The notes beneath the pieces are model-generated. The model saw only the letters and a program-made list of their open reading frames with translations. It had not been told where the DNA came from and ran no database searches. Position numbers and translations under genes: made by a program. Shown here piece by piece: positions 23,980 to 31,992 of a stretch of 37,544 bases of DNA. Position 1 is the stretch's first letter, and each line of letters begins with the position of its first letter. The DNA comes from Gemmatimonadota bacterium (GTDB lineage: Bacteria > Gemmatimonadota > Gemmatimonadetes > Gemmatimonadales > GWC2-71-9), in contig JAPULP010000200.1 of NCBI GenBank assembly GCA_027294815.1, positions 1 to 37,544 on the forward strand, written 5' to 3'.

Positions 23980-25925
23980 AGTACCAGCTCTTTCACGCGA
24001 AGAGTTTCGACCCAACGCCCCTCGCCGGTACGCTCTCGACCGCGGGCATCGAAACGACACCCGTGCACTCGTCGGACGATCTCATTGTCGGGGAACGACC
24101 GACCATCCTGTTGTTGGATCCTGCGGGGCGGCAACTGTTTTCTCTCGCGAACCTGCGGTCTTTCGTAGACGCGGGGGGAGCGATTGTGGCCCTGGCCGGG
24201 GAGGGTGACGGCCCCGCTGCGCCAGCCATTCCGGATCATTTGCTCAGCGGATTGATCGCAACACCATACCAGACTCGTGAGCTTCTGATTTCGCTCAAGA
24301 CGGCGTTTCGCGACGCGGCGACCCGAACCGAAAACAAGCGCCTCCGTGCGAACGCTGAAGCACGGAGCAAGGAACTGGACGAGCTGACCCGTATCGGTGT
24401 CGCACTCAATACCGAGCGGGATTACGACGCTTTGCTGTCCTTGGTCCTCTCGCAAGCGCGACGCGTCACCTCCTCGGACGCAGGCAGCCTGTATCTGGTG
24501 GAATCCGCCGAGGACGGCACACAAATGCTGCGGTTCAAGATCACACAGAATCATTCTCGCCCCGAGATTCCGCTGTACGAGTTCACCATTCCCATCGATC
24601 ACACCAGTATCGCGGGTTATGTGGCCAGTACCGGAGAGGCGCTGGTGATCGACGATGCCTACTTCCTTCCGCCGGACGTCGAGTACTCCATCAACCGGTC
24701 GTTCGACAAAAAGAACCGATACCGCACGAAATCGATGCTGACGATTCCCATGCGGAATCACAAGAGCGAGGTCATCGGCGCACTCCAACTCATCAATCGC
24801 AAGCGAGATCGTGAAGCGGTTCTCGCCGCTCCGGAAGACTTCGACGCACAGGTCACTCCCTACAGTCGTCGTACCGTCGACTTGGTGTCCGGCCTGGCGG
24901 GACAGGCAGCAGTATCCATCGAAAACAGCCAACTCTACGAAAGCATCGAGCGACTCTTCGAGGGCTTCGTCACGGCGGCGGTCACCGCCATCGAACAGCG
25001 CGACCCAACGACATTCGGCCATTCGGGGCGTGTGGCCACGATGACCGTTGACATCGCTCGCGCTACCGACCGGGTCACGGTTGGCCCTTACGAAGACCTC
25101 TCCTTCACGCGCGAGCAATTGCGGGAAATCCGTTACGCCGGCTTGTTACACGATTTCGGCAAGGTAGGCGTACGCGAACAGGTCTTGGTGAAGTCGAAAA
25201 AGCTGTACCCGCCCGACCTTACACTCCTCAAACAGCGCTACGCGTTCATCCGTCGAACGACCGAGCGCAACTTTTATAGGCACCGGACGGAGTATCTCGA
25301 ACAACATGGTAACGAAGGGTACGACGCGTTCCTCGAGCGCATGCGCAGGGAGTACGACGACTCCATCAAGGGATTGGACCGGTTTTTGTCGCTCGTGTTG
25401 GAATCCAACGAGCCGACCGTCCTGCCCGACGGAAGTTTCGACGAGTTACTTCAATACGCCGACCACTACTACCAAGACCTCGACGATGCGCAGCAAGCCT
25501 ATCTCACCAGCGACGAGGTACGATACCTCACGATTCGCAAGGGAAGTTTGGACGAGTCGGAACGTGTGGAAATCGAGAGCCATGTGAACCACACCTACCG
25601 GTTTTTGATGCAGATCCCGTGGACCAGCGAGCTCCAGGACATACCCCGCATCGCATACGGCCACCATGAAAAGCTGAATGGCGGGGGCTACCCGCAAGGC
25701 GTGCGGGGCGACGACATTCCCATCCAGACAAGGATGATGACGATCGCCGACATCTTCGACGCGCTGACCGCCTCCGATCGTCCCTACAAACGGGCCGTCC
25801 CCGCCGAGAGCGCCTTGAATATCTTGTCGAGTGAAGTAAAGGACGGGATGTTGGACGCCGACCTCTTCCAAATCTTTCACGAAGCACGCGTCTACGAAGA
25901 AAAAGACCAGAGCCCTACAATTTGA
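23976..25925 (+). CDS. GAF/HD-GYP phosphodiesterase-type signalling protein
   Basis: A 649-residue protein. Residues 1-~115 look like a receiver domain (ILLLDPAG) without the usual acidic pair and with TPY where KPF is expected, so phosphorylation is doubtful. A GAF domain spans ~130-325. An HD-GYP domain follows, with LLHDFGKVGV (HD at ~392-393) and HHEKLNGGGYPQG (GYP ~570). HD-GYP domains hydrolyse cyclic di-GMP, and these residues are kept. About 120 residues (~405-530, rich in Arg, Tyr and Leu) are inserted between the HD motif and the ESHVNHT histidine. The gene is coupled to mlaD, and its 3' end overlaps the convergent oxidoreductase gene by 11 bp. Confidence 0.9.
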   Translation: MKYQLFHAKSFDPTPLAGTLSTAGIETTPVHSSDDLIVGERPTILLLDPAGRQLFSLANLRSFVDAGGAIVALAGEGDGPAAPAIPDHLLSGLIATPYQTRELLISLKTAFRDAATRTENKRLRANAEARSKELDELTRIGVALNTERDYDALLSLVLSQARRVTSSDAGSLYLVESAEDGTQMLRFKITQNHSRPEIPLYEFTIPIDHTSIAGYVASTGEALVIDDAYFLPPDVEYSINRSFDKKNRYRTKSMLTIPMRNHKSEVIGALQLINRKRDREAVLAAPEDFDAQVTPYSRRTVDLVSGLAGQAAVSIENSQLYESIERLFEGFVTAAVTAIEQRDPTTFGHSGRVATMTVDIARATDRVTVGPYEDLSFTREQLREIRYAGLLHDFGKVGVREQVLVKSKKLYPPDLTLLKQRYAFIRRTTERNFYRHRTEYLEQHGNEGYDAFLERMRREYDDSIKGLDRFLSLVLESNEPTVLPDGSFDELLQYADHYYQDLDDAQQAYLTSDEVRYLTIRKGSLDESERVEIESHVNHTYRFLMQIPWTSELQDIPRIAYGHHEKLNGGGYPQGVRGDDIPIQTRMMTIADIFDALTASDRPYKRAVPAESALNILSSEVKDGMLDADLFQIFHEARVYEEKDQSPTI

Positions 25926-26928
25926 TCGGCGCCCCCGTCGTCGCAGACCGGTAGATCGCGTCCATCACCCGGTGCACCGTCATTTGCTCGCTAAGGTCGG
26001 AGCGCTCCACCTCGCCTCGAATGAGTGCACCAAAATGCAACCACAGTGAGATCGAGGCGGCCGTGAACGGATTCTTTCGTTCTGACGTTCCCGTCGGCGT
26101 CACGTTCACCGGCGATCCGTGCATCTCCTTGAATACCGCCAATGGGCTCACCGTGCCGGAACCTTCCGACCCCAACAACTCGAACCAGTAGCGCCCCGCA
26201 TCTCCAACGTAGTGCCACGAGACGTCGACCGTGATCGACACGCCGTGCTCGCACGTGATCAACGCAACACCCGAATCTTCTACTTCCGCCCCTGCCTCGT
26301 CTTGGGAGCCGAAGGACGCGGTCACGTGGCACGGCTTCGGCCAATCCAGCATCCACAGCGCCAAATCGACCAGCGGGAGACCCAAATCGAGCATCGCGCC
26401 GCCTCCCGACTGGGCCCGGTGCCGCCTCCACCCCAACCCGCGCCGTGCCGGTTTGAACTTGAACCAACCGGTACGGACCGCCTGTAGCGTCCCCAGCTCA
26501 CCACCATCGAGGAATTGCTTCACCGCCTGCACGTCCGGGCGGAAGCGGTTCTGCATCGCCACCAGAACGACTCGGTCCGCCCGCTTCTGCTCCGCGATGA
26601 CATCTTCAACGCCCGCCAGCGACAACCCCAGCGGACGCTCGCACAGGACATGGGCGCCCGCGGCGAGGGCTGTCTTTAGGTGCACCTCGTGAAGGTGATT
26701 GGGCGTGCAGACCGCCACCGCATCCGGCTTTGAACGTTCGAGGAGATGTTCGATATCGTCGAAGACGTCTGGGATTTCAAAACGCGTGGCGAGAGACCGC
26801 GCCTTCGCCACATCGTTGTCGCAAATCGATACCAGCTCGAACTCGTCCAAGCGAGAAAGCGCCGGCAGATGCGCCACCTGAGCGACGGCACCAGCACCAA
26901 TCACCCCGACTCGCACCGGTCCCGACAT
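25915..26928 (-). CDS. Gfo/Idh/MocA-family oxidoreductase
   Basis: A 337-residue NAD(P)-dependent oxidoreductase-like protein. An N-terminal Rossmann motif (VGVIGAGAVAQVAH, ~7-20) binds the cofactor, and CTPNHLH and the GRP-like segment are typical. The conserved catalytic-site EKP motif reads CERPLG (96-101), with Arg98 for Lys. The C-terminal beta-sheet domain is complete. Substrates in this family are usually sugars or their derivatives; none can be named here. ATG at 26926-26928 overlaps the stop of the small barrel gene upstream. Convergent overlap with the HD-GYP gene. Confidence 0.88.
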   Translation of the reverse strand: MSGPVRVGVIGAGAVAQVAHLPALSRLDEFELVSICDNDVAKARSLATRFEIPDVFDDIEHLLERSKPDAVAVCTPNHLHEVHLKTALAAGAHVLCERPLGLSLAGVEDVIAEQKRADRVVLVAMQNRFRPDVQAVKQFLDGGELGTLQAVRTGWFKFKPARRGLGWRRHRAQSGGGAMLDLGLPLVDLALWMLDWPKPCHVTASFGSQDEAGAEVEDSGVALITCEHGVSITVDVSWHYVGDAGRYWFELLGSEGSGTVSPLAVFKEMHGSPVNVTPTGTSERKNPFTAASISLWLHFGALIRGEVERSDLSEQMTVHRVMDAIYRSATTGAPIKL

Positions 26929-27572
26929 TAGTTGCTACCAAGAATCCGATACATGAAACCTGCCCGCACGGAGGCCATGATCAGCTCGCTACTCAAGGTG
27001 CCCCGTATGTCCGTCGTGAAATTAAAGTGGTTGGCCAACGCAACCTCCATCCCCAGCGAGAGGTCCGCGCTCGCCGCGATGGTATCGAGGGCGTCCTCGA
27101 CAAAGGTGTTCTCAATTGCGGTTCCTGAGCCGTTGCGAATGTGAGCGCCAAATCCCAAACCGATATAGCTGAGAAACCGTGGCCCGGATGGGAAGACGTA
27201 CTGCAGGTCGAGGGTGGCTTCCAAGTTGGACCACCTGATCTCCCCGACGTCCACCGTCGCATCACCAGTCGGATCCTGCACGATCTGGAGGAGTTGACGC
27301 TGAAACTCCAGAATTTCTTCTTGATTCAACTGACCCTTGAAGTAGTTGGCGCCGAACATTACGCGCACCCGCGGCGCAATCATGCCGTAATCCACCCGCA
27401 CACCAGCGGACACTTCGGTCGTCAGCCGGTTCGAGCCCACAGGGCCGATGTCGAACCCGATACCTGAAAAGCCGAGGCCCTCATAGCTGAACTGCTCGAG
27501 GAAACTCTGGGCCGTAACCGAGCCGGGTGTGAGGAGCAAGATGGCGGCGATGGTAAGAGCTTTAACGGACAT
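26928..27572 (-). CDS. Small outer-membrane beta-barrel-like protein
   Basis: A 214-residue secreted protein with a clear signal peptide (MSVKALTIAAILLLTPGSVTAQ). The mature part alternates polar and apolar residues in strand-sized stretches (VSAGVRVDYG, RVRVMFGANYF, LEATLDLQYVF, LSYIGLGFGAHI, LIMASVRAGFMYRIL), as in OmpA/OmpW-type barrels. No family motif is recognised. A polar segment (about 75-110) may be an external loop. It shares a base with the Gfo/Idh start. Confidence 0.75.
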   Translation of the reverse strand: MSVKALTIAAILLLTPGSVTAQSFLEQFSYEGLGFSGIGFDIGPVGSNRLTTEVSAGVRVDYGMIAPRVRVMFGANYFKGQLNQEEILEFQRQLLQIVQDPTGDATVDVGEIRWSNLEATLDLQYVFPSGPRFLSYIGLGFGAHIRNGSGTAIENTFVEDALDTIAASADLSLGMEVALANHFNFTTDIRGTLSSELIMASVRAGFMYRILGSN

Positions 27573-27584
27573 AAGTCTGGGTTT

Positions 27585-27608
27585 TAGGGTGTAGGTTGTA
27601 GGGTGTAG
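27585..27608 (+). repeat. Heptamer array (TAGGGTG)x3 in the intergenic region
   Basis: TAGGGTG (27585-27591), TAGGTTG (27592-27598) and TAGGGTG (27599-27605), then TAG. On the transcribed minus strand this is C-rich and lies between the SpoIID-like stop and the barrel gene start. It shares its unit with the arrays around 31911-32017. Confidence 0.9.
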
Positions 27609-27639
27609 TCACCACCCCACCCCAACTCTGTTTCGATCC

Positions 27640-27655
27640 TGTCCGACTGTCCGAC
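27640..27655 (+). repeat. Octamer repeat TGTCCGAC x2
   Basis: Two tandem TGTCCGAC units followed by a partial TGT, 12 nt downstream (on the minus strand) of the SpoIID-like stop codon. No function is evident. Confidence 0.8.
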
Positions 27656-27666
27656 TGTTCTTTCCG

Positions 27667-28965
27667 TCATTCCATCGTAGTCAGCGTCGTCCCAGGGTAG
27701 TACGTATCCAGTATCGCCCGGCCATCCTGGCCCGCCCGTGCCCGTCCCATCGCACCCCACTGGCACATTCCCACGCCATGCCCCCATCCCGCACCAGCGG
27801 CGGTCAGTCGGGTGAGTCGATCGTTGGCCCGCTCCGCCGTGAGTTGCACGGCGGTGCTGCCGAGGGCACGGCCGCCGGGTTCTTGAAACACGGCGCGTAT
27901 GTCGGGGCCAAACACCGGAATCTCTCCCTGCGCCACCTCGACCCGGATCTCGGTAGCCCGACCGGACGTGCCGGTACTCCGTACCTCGACGTTACGAATA
28001 TTCGACACGAAGTAAGCGTCGATACCCAAAGCTCGAGGCATGGTGGTCTTCAGCATGTCAGTCAGCTCGGCGCCCGACCATTCGACCTTCCAACGAAACT
28101 GGGGCGATCGTTCGCAATAGTATCCGTTCCCAAAGACGTCCGAAACCGACGCCAGATACGGCTGCGAGCGGACGTTTCGAAACGATTCTTCCGCCTCAGC
28201 GGTCGCAAACCCACACGTCGAGTGAAAGAACGCCGTGATGGGACGGCCGCCCAGCATCATCACCAACCCCTCCGTGGCCCGTACCGCTCGACTGCTAATA
28301 TCGGATTCGTTGTATACGCCGCGGTAAGCCTGATCCGACACGCCGGCGCGAAGGTCGAAACCCAGGGCCCCGAAACGCCCCATATTAGCCATTGCATACG
28401 TGCGCGAAGCAATCGCCTGAGCCTCGAGCGCGGCTCGCTCGGACTCCGGTCGACGCCCTAGCTCCGCACCGATGACCCCCGCCACGTACTCCTCGATCCC
28501 GATTTCGTTCACCACGGTCACGGTCCCGTCGCGCTGAGTCACACGCACCGTACCGCGGTAGGAATTCCCGTCTACAGTGACCAAGCCCCCGTCGCCGCGA
28601 AACTCCAACGAATCGAACTGGCCGGAACCACGCCCACCCGCCGCCGACACCCCGTCGCCGGCGGCGGTGACGTTCACCGACTCTCCGGAACCCAAGCGGA
28701 TCGCCACCCTGCCGTTTTCCTCGGCGATGACGGCACCCCGAGACCCGACGCGGACGGTGGCAGCCCCAACGACGATCCCGATACGCACGCGCCTTCCCGA
28801 CAGCCGCGGCCCGGCGAGGGCGAGGGCGGGGGCGGGGGCGGGGGCGGCACCGGCTCGGGGTCCGCCTCCCGAGGCGCAGCTAGTGAGGCCCATGCCCCCT
28901 ACAACCACCGCGGCGAGTTTTTTCAGATGGGTTCGGCGGCTTTCCCGCGGGCCAGACTCCGCCAT
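27667..28965 (-). CDS. SpoIID/LytB-domain lipoprotein
   Basis: A 432-residue protein with a basic N-terminus, a hydrophobic stretch and a good lipobox (GLTSC, Cys30), then a long Ala/Pro/Gly linker. The SpoIID-type domain follows: EEYVAGVIGAELG, the ALEAQAIASRTYAMAN motif, a DQAYRGV segment, FHSTCGFATAEAEE and a C-terminal GWGHGVGMCQWGAMGRA, all typical of SpoIID/LytB lytic transglycosylase-like proteins acting on peptidoglycan. ATG at 28963-28965 shares a base with the rimO stop (TGATG). Upstream open frame is antisense-like and ignored. In a Gram-negative setting the role is likely cell-wall remodelling rather than sporulation. Confidence 0.88.
   Translation of the reverse strand: MAESGPRESRRTHLKKLAAVVVGGMGLTSCASGGGPRAGAAPAPAPALALAGPRLSGRRVRIGIVVGAATVRVGSRGAVIAEENGRVAIRLGSGESVNVTAAGDGVSAAGGRGSGQFDSLEFRGDGGLVTVDGNSYRGTVRVTQRDGTVTVVNEIGIEEYVAGVIGAELGRRPESERAALEAQAIASRTYAMANMGRFGALGFDLRAGVSDQAYRGVYNESDISSRAVRATEGLVMMLGGRPITAFFHSTCGFATAEAEESFRNVRSQPYLASVSDVFGNGYYCERSPQFRWKVEWSGAELTDMLKTTMPRALGIDAYFVSNIRNVEVRSTGTSGRATEIRVEVAQGEIPVFGPDIRAVFQEPGGRALGSTAVQLTAERANDRLTRLTAAGAGWGHGVGMCQWGAMGRARAGQDGRAILDTYYPGTTLTTME
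28813..28847 (+). repeat. GGGGGC/GAGGGC hexamer tract in the lipoprotein linker
   Basis: A run of six-base units on the plus strand encodes, on the minus strand, the Ala-Pro and Ala-Leu alternation (APAPAPALALA) after the lipobox. The frame is kept by the 6-bp period. Confidence 0.85.
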
Positions 28966-30281
28966 CACGAGATGGCTACGGCTCGGAAATCGTAATCGAT
29001 GCACTCCTCGATTCGGCTGCGAACGAACTCGCCGGGTTTGGCCCAACCTCCTCGTACCACGGTCGTCACGCCGTCCACGTCGTCCGCCTGCCACATGACC
29101 CGCCCAACGTGAGTGGCGCCGCTGTCATCGGGCTCGATCACGCTTTCGATCAGCACGTCGGTTTCCCGGCCTACGTATCGGCCGAGGCGCTCCTCCGAAA
29201 TCATCCGCTGCAGGTCGAGGAGCTGTTCCTGCCGCTCCCGTTTGACGTCCTCGGGAACGTCGTCGGGATCTTGCGACGCTCGAGTCCCTTCCTGCTCCGA
29301 ATAGGTGAAGACCCCGAGTCGTTCGAAGCAGATCTCGTCCGCAAAATCGAGCAGTTCGGCAAAATCTTCCTCCGTTTCCCCCGGAAACCCAACGATAGTC
29401 GTGGTGCGAATGGCAATATCGGGAACGGCGTCGCGAAGCCACACGACTTTTTCGCGGATCGTCTCTTTGCGCTCGGGGCGTCGCATGCGTTTCAGAACAC
29501 GGTTGGATGCATGTTGGATCGGAATGTCGATATACGGAACAATACGTTTCTCCGATGCCATCAGATTCACCAACTCGTCGGTCAAACCCGCGGAATAGAC
29601 GTAGAGGAGCCGGAACCATGGAACGGAGGTTCCCTCGAGCAGTGCGCGCAACAGATCCGTAAGCGTCGGTCCTTCCCTCCCGTAGTCCCGCCCATAATGA
29701 CCGAGGTCTTGAGCCACCACGTTGATCTCCCGGGCGCCTTGGGCTTCGAGTTGCTGAGCCTCGACAACGAGTCGCTCGAGGGGTTCGGAGCGGTGCTTGC
29801 CGCGCATCAAGGGAATGGCACAAAAAGCACAGGTATGATCGCAACCCTCGGAGATCTTCAGATAGCGGACGTGGGTGTCGTCGCCCAAGTAGTGGCGCAC
29901 GCCTGGATGCTCCGCGATGGGATCTTGTATGAGACCCCGGGCGGCAAGCTCTGGAGCCAGCTTGTGCAACTCCCCGAAGTTCAAGAAGAGATCGACCTCG
30001 GGAATTTCGGCCTCGAGTTCCTTCTGATATCGCTGCACCAAACAACCCACGGCGACGACCGCCTTGACCACGCCGTCCTTCTTCAGCTCGCCAGCGGCGA
30101 TCATCGCCTCGATCGATTCACGTTTTGCCGCGTCGATGAAGCCGCACGTGTTCACCAACACGACATCCGCCGTCTCCAACTCGGAAACGACCTCGGCGCC
30201 GTGTCCCACCAGCTCCCCGACGAGACGCTCGGAATCCACGGTGGCCTTGTCGCAACCCATTGAGATGACACCGAGTCTCAC
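28965..30281 (-). CDS. rimO: Ribosomal protein S12 methylthiotransferase RimO
   Basis: A radical SAM enzyme that adds a methylthio group to Asp of ribosomal protein S12. The 438-residue product has the N-terminal cluster cysteines C10, C46 and C80, the radical SAM motif C147-x3-C151-x2-C154 (GCDHTCAFC), and the C-terminal TRAM domain (~370-438). RimO rather than MiaB is indicated by the SMGCDKATVDSE start, the GVRHYLGDDTHVRYLKISEGCDHTC region and the PLMRGKHRSEP segment. The stop is coupled to the SpoIID-like gene (TGATG). It lies about 150 nt downstream of the sigma factor gene across an inverted repeat array. Confidence 0.95.
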   Translation of the reverse strand: MRLGVISMGCDKATVDSERLVGELVGHGAEVVSELETADVVLVNTCGFIDAAKRESIEAMIAAGELKKDGVVKAVVAVGCLVQRYQKELEAEIPEVDLFLNFGELHKLAPELAARGLIQDPIAEHPGVRHYLGDDTHVRYLKISEGCDHTCAFCAIPLMRGKHRSEPLERLVVEAQQLEAQGAREINVVAQDLGHYGRDYGREGPTLTDLLRALLEGTSVPWFRLLYVYSAGLTDELVNLMASEKRIVPYIDIPIQHASNRVLKRMRRPERKETIREKVVWLRDAVPDIAIRTTTIVGFPGETEEDFAELLDFADEICFERLGVFTYSEQEGTRASQDPDDVPEDVKRERQEQLLDLQRMISEERLGRYVGRETDVLIESVIEPDDSGATHVGRVMWQADDVDGVTTVVRGGWAKPGEFVRSRIEECIDYDFRAVAIS

Positions 30282-30352
30282 GGGCTGGCCTGCACCGGTG
30301 TGGGCTGGGGAGCTATTTGCATAGCGGGAATATAGAGACTAGGAGATCGAGG

Positions 30353-30432
30353 GGCAGTGGAGGCAGTGGAGGCAGTGGAGGCAGTGAGGGTTACGGTTCA
30401 TCTCCACCTCCCTGCCCACTGCCTACTGCCTA
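30353..30432 (-). repeat. Inverted pair of tandem arrays between the sigma factor gene and rimO
   Basis: Reading the minus strand (sense): TAGGCAG, TAGGCAG, TGGGCAG (30432-30412), whose first TAG is the sigma-gene stop codon. About 20 nt further is a C-rich array of a 9-nt unit; on the plus strand this is GGCAGTGGA x3 plus a diverged fourth unit (30353-30388). The arms can pair (GGCAGTG with CACTGCC) with 2-nt bulges because unit lengths differ. No T-run follows. It may be a processing or attenuation structure between the two genes. Confidence 0.85.
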
Positions 30433-31287
30433 CGTAAGAAAGCTCTCCAGCGCCCGTGCCCGGCTTACGTGCCGGAGCCGGGCCAGAGCTTTTTCTTTTA
30501 TCTGGCGGACTCGCTCGCGGGTAATCCCGAGCAGCCCTCCAATCTCCTCGAGCGTCATTGCCTCTTGGGAATCGAGGCCGAAGTAGAGCCGCAAGATTTT
30601 CGCTTCACGTTCTTTCAACGTGCCGAGAACCTCTTCGATGGAATTGCTAAGCGCCCGCTCGAACGTCTGATCGTCCGGCCCGGGGCTTGTCTCGTCGGGC
30701 AGATAGTCGAGGAGCTTGTTGTCCTCACCGGGGGTGAGGGGTGCATCGAGCGAAAGGTGACTCCGAGAGATCGCCAGAGTCTTGGCGACCTCGTCTCTCG
30801 GAATGTCCATCCCCTCGGCGATCTCTTCGATCGTCGGCTCGCGTCCCAGCTCTTGCTGCAAAGCCGACGATCGCTTGCCGATCCGATGGAGCGTGCCCGC
30901 CCGGTTCAAGGGAACGCGCACGATTCTGCTCTGCTCTGCCAGGGCCTGAAGAATGGCCTGACGAATCCACCACACGGCATACGAGATGAACTTGATGCCT
31001 TTGGTCTCGTCGAATTTGTGGGCGGCGCGAATGAGGCCGAGGTTCCCCTCGTTGATCAGATCCGACAGGCTGACGCCCTGGTTCTGATATTTTTTGGCCA
31101 CCGAAACCACGAACCGCAGGTTGCTGCGGACGAGTTTGTCGAGCGCCTCCGCGCAGCTCTTGTGGATCTCGACGGCCAGCGAGACCTCATCCTCGCGCTT
31201 CAACAGGGGATACTTGCTGATCTCCCGCAAGTATTGGTCTAAGGAGCCTTCTTCGTTTCCAATTTTCTTGGCAGCACCTACTCGCAT
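30430..31287 (-). CDS. Sigma-70 family factor, compact primary-type (RpoD/SigA-like)
   Basis: A 285-residue sigma factor with regions 1.2 to 4.2 but no region 1.1. Visible are SLDQYLREISKYPLL (1.2), LRFVVSVAKKYQNQG and SDLINEGNLGLIRAAHKFD (2.1-2.2), FISYAVWWIRQAI (2.3-2.4), the region 3 helices, and the region 4.2 helix-turn-helix (TLEEIGGLLGITRERVRQIKEKAL). This layout is like the short primary sigma factors of Bacteroidota and related phyla; being the housekeeping sigma or a close paralogue cannot be settled here. ATG at 31285-31287 has GGAGGG upstream; an in-frame extension exists but lacks family similarity. The stop TAG is part of a TAGGCAG unit. Confidence 0.92.
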   Translation of the reverse strand: MRVGAAKKIGNEEGSLDQYLREISKYPLLKREDEVSLAVEIHKSCAEALDKLVRSNLRFVVSVAKKYQNQGVSLSDLINEGNLGLIRAAHKFDETKGIKFISYAVWWIRQAILQALAEQSRIVRVPLNRAGTLHRIGKRSSALQQELGREPTIEEIAEGMDIPRDEVAKTLAISRSHLSLDAPLTPGEDNKLLDYLPDETSPGPDDQTFERALSNSIEEVLGTLKEREAKILRLYFGLDSQEAMTLEEIGGLLGITRERVRQIKEKALARLRHVSRARALESFLT

Positions 31288-31587
31288 AGAACCCGCAATC
31301 CCTCCGCGATGCTCGGAAGAGCCGTGTGCTTCAAGTAACCGGTATCCATCCAGCAATTACTGCCTTCGCGAGTACCGGAGTTGTAACCGTCGCATATGAA
31401 CAAACGCCAGAATCGGTCGCACAAGGGTTCCGACGTCTGGAAGAGAATCGGTTTGACTGTATGGAGTCCCGAGATCCTGACGTTGGAAATCCCAACATCA
31501 TCGAGTGACGGGCGGTACTGCCCGGAAGGTGTCGAACGTTCAGTCGTCGCAAGTCTCCGAAGCTCTAAACTAGGTGGTTACATTATG
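31288..31587. other. Intergenic region upstream of the sigma factor gene; no gene firmly supported
   Basis: About 300 bases with lower GC than the flanks. It should contain the sigma-gene promoter on the minus strand, but no convincing -35/-10 pair was found. A 60-codon plus-strand frame (31326-31508, GTG start, GGAAGAG upstream) is open, but its codon use is unlike the neighbours and it matches nothing known, so it is not called. Confidence 0.5.
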
Positions 31588-31836
31588 TTAGCGGCTCTTG
31601 GGATAAGGCGCAACTGCCACGGACCAACCCCGAGCGCCCGCCCAGGTCCGCAGTCCGCGCTGGAGTTCGGTGCGCGAGCACTGGTGAGACAACCGTATCG
31701 CGACGCAACACGCCGTGTCGGACGCCTCGAAATCGGCCTCAATGACGCGGCATTCCGGCATATCGCACAGCGCCCGATCATCCAGAACAGCCCCACCCGC
31801 ATTGACAATGACGGCCACGGAAAGGTTGGAGCTCAT
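31588..31836 (-). CDS. Possible small hypothetical protein
   Basis: An 82-codon minus-strand frame from ATG 31834-31836 to TAA 31588-31590 (in-frame GTG at 31855-31857 and ATG at 31846-31848 would lengthen it). Codon third positions are GC-rich as in neighbouring genes. The sequence begins MSSNLSVAVIVNAGGAVLDD and is cysteine-rich in the middle, then WAGARGWSVAVAPYPKSR. Strand-helix alternation vaguely recalls an ACT-like fold, but no family is recognised and no good ribosome site is seen. It is downstream of the sigma-54 activator across the TAGGGTG arrays. Confidence 0.35.
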   Translation of the reverse strand: MSSNLSVAVIVNAGGAVLDDRALCDMPECRVIEADFEASDTACCVAIRLSHQCSRTELQRGLRTWAGARGWSVAVAPYPKSR

Positions 31837-31910
31837 GACCAACAACATGCTCGTCACCAGCAGAGAGGGAGTACGCGAGGTTATGCGGATGGTGGCGAAC
31901 TTTTGCGAAG

Positions 31911-31943
31911 TAGGGTGTGGGGTGTAGGGTGTGGGGTGTAGGG
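31911..31943 (+). repeat. Heptamer array TAGGGTG/TGGGGTG, left arm of an inverted pair
   Basis: Units 31911-31917, 31918-31924, 31925-31931, 31932-31938 and a partial 31939-31943 alternate TAGGGTG and TGGGGTG. On the plus strand the G-tracts fit a G-quadruplex pattern (G3-4 with 3-4 nt loops). It is complementary to the array at 31993-32017. Confidence 0.95.
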
Positions 31944-31992
31944 ATTAAGGTGCCTGATTCGGGGATCGAAGGCTGCCACGAATGACACAAAA

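Noticed and set aside
23424..25118. 564-codon minus-strand frame opposite mlaD and the HD-GYP gene
   Set aside because: Crosses two clear plus-strand genes and shows no domain; open only because of base composition.
31396..31941. 181-codon plus-strand frame ending in the TAGGGTG array
   Set aside because: No domain, atypical composition, ends inside a repeat (RVWGVGCGV), and conflicts with the minus-strand frame that has better codon use.
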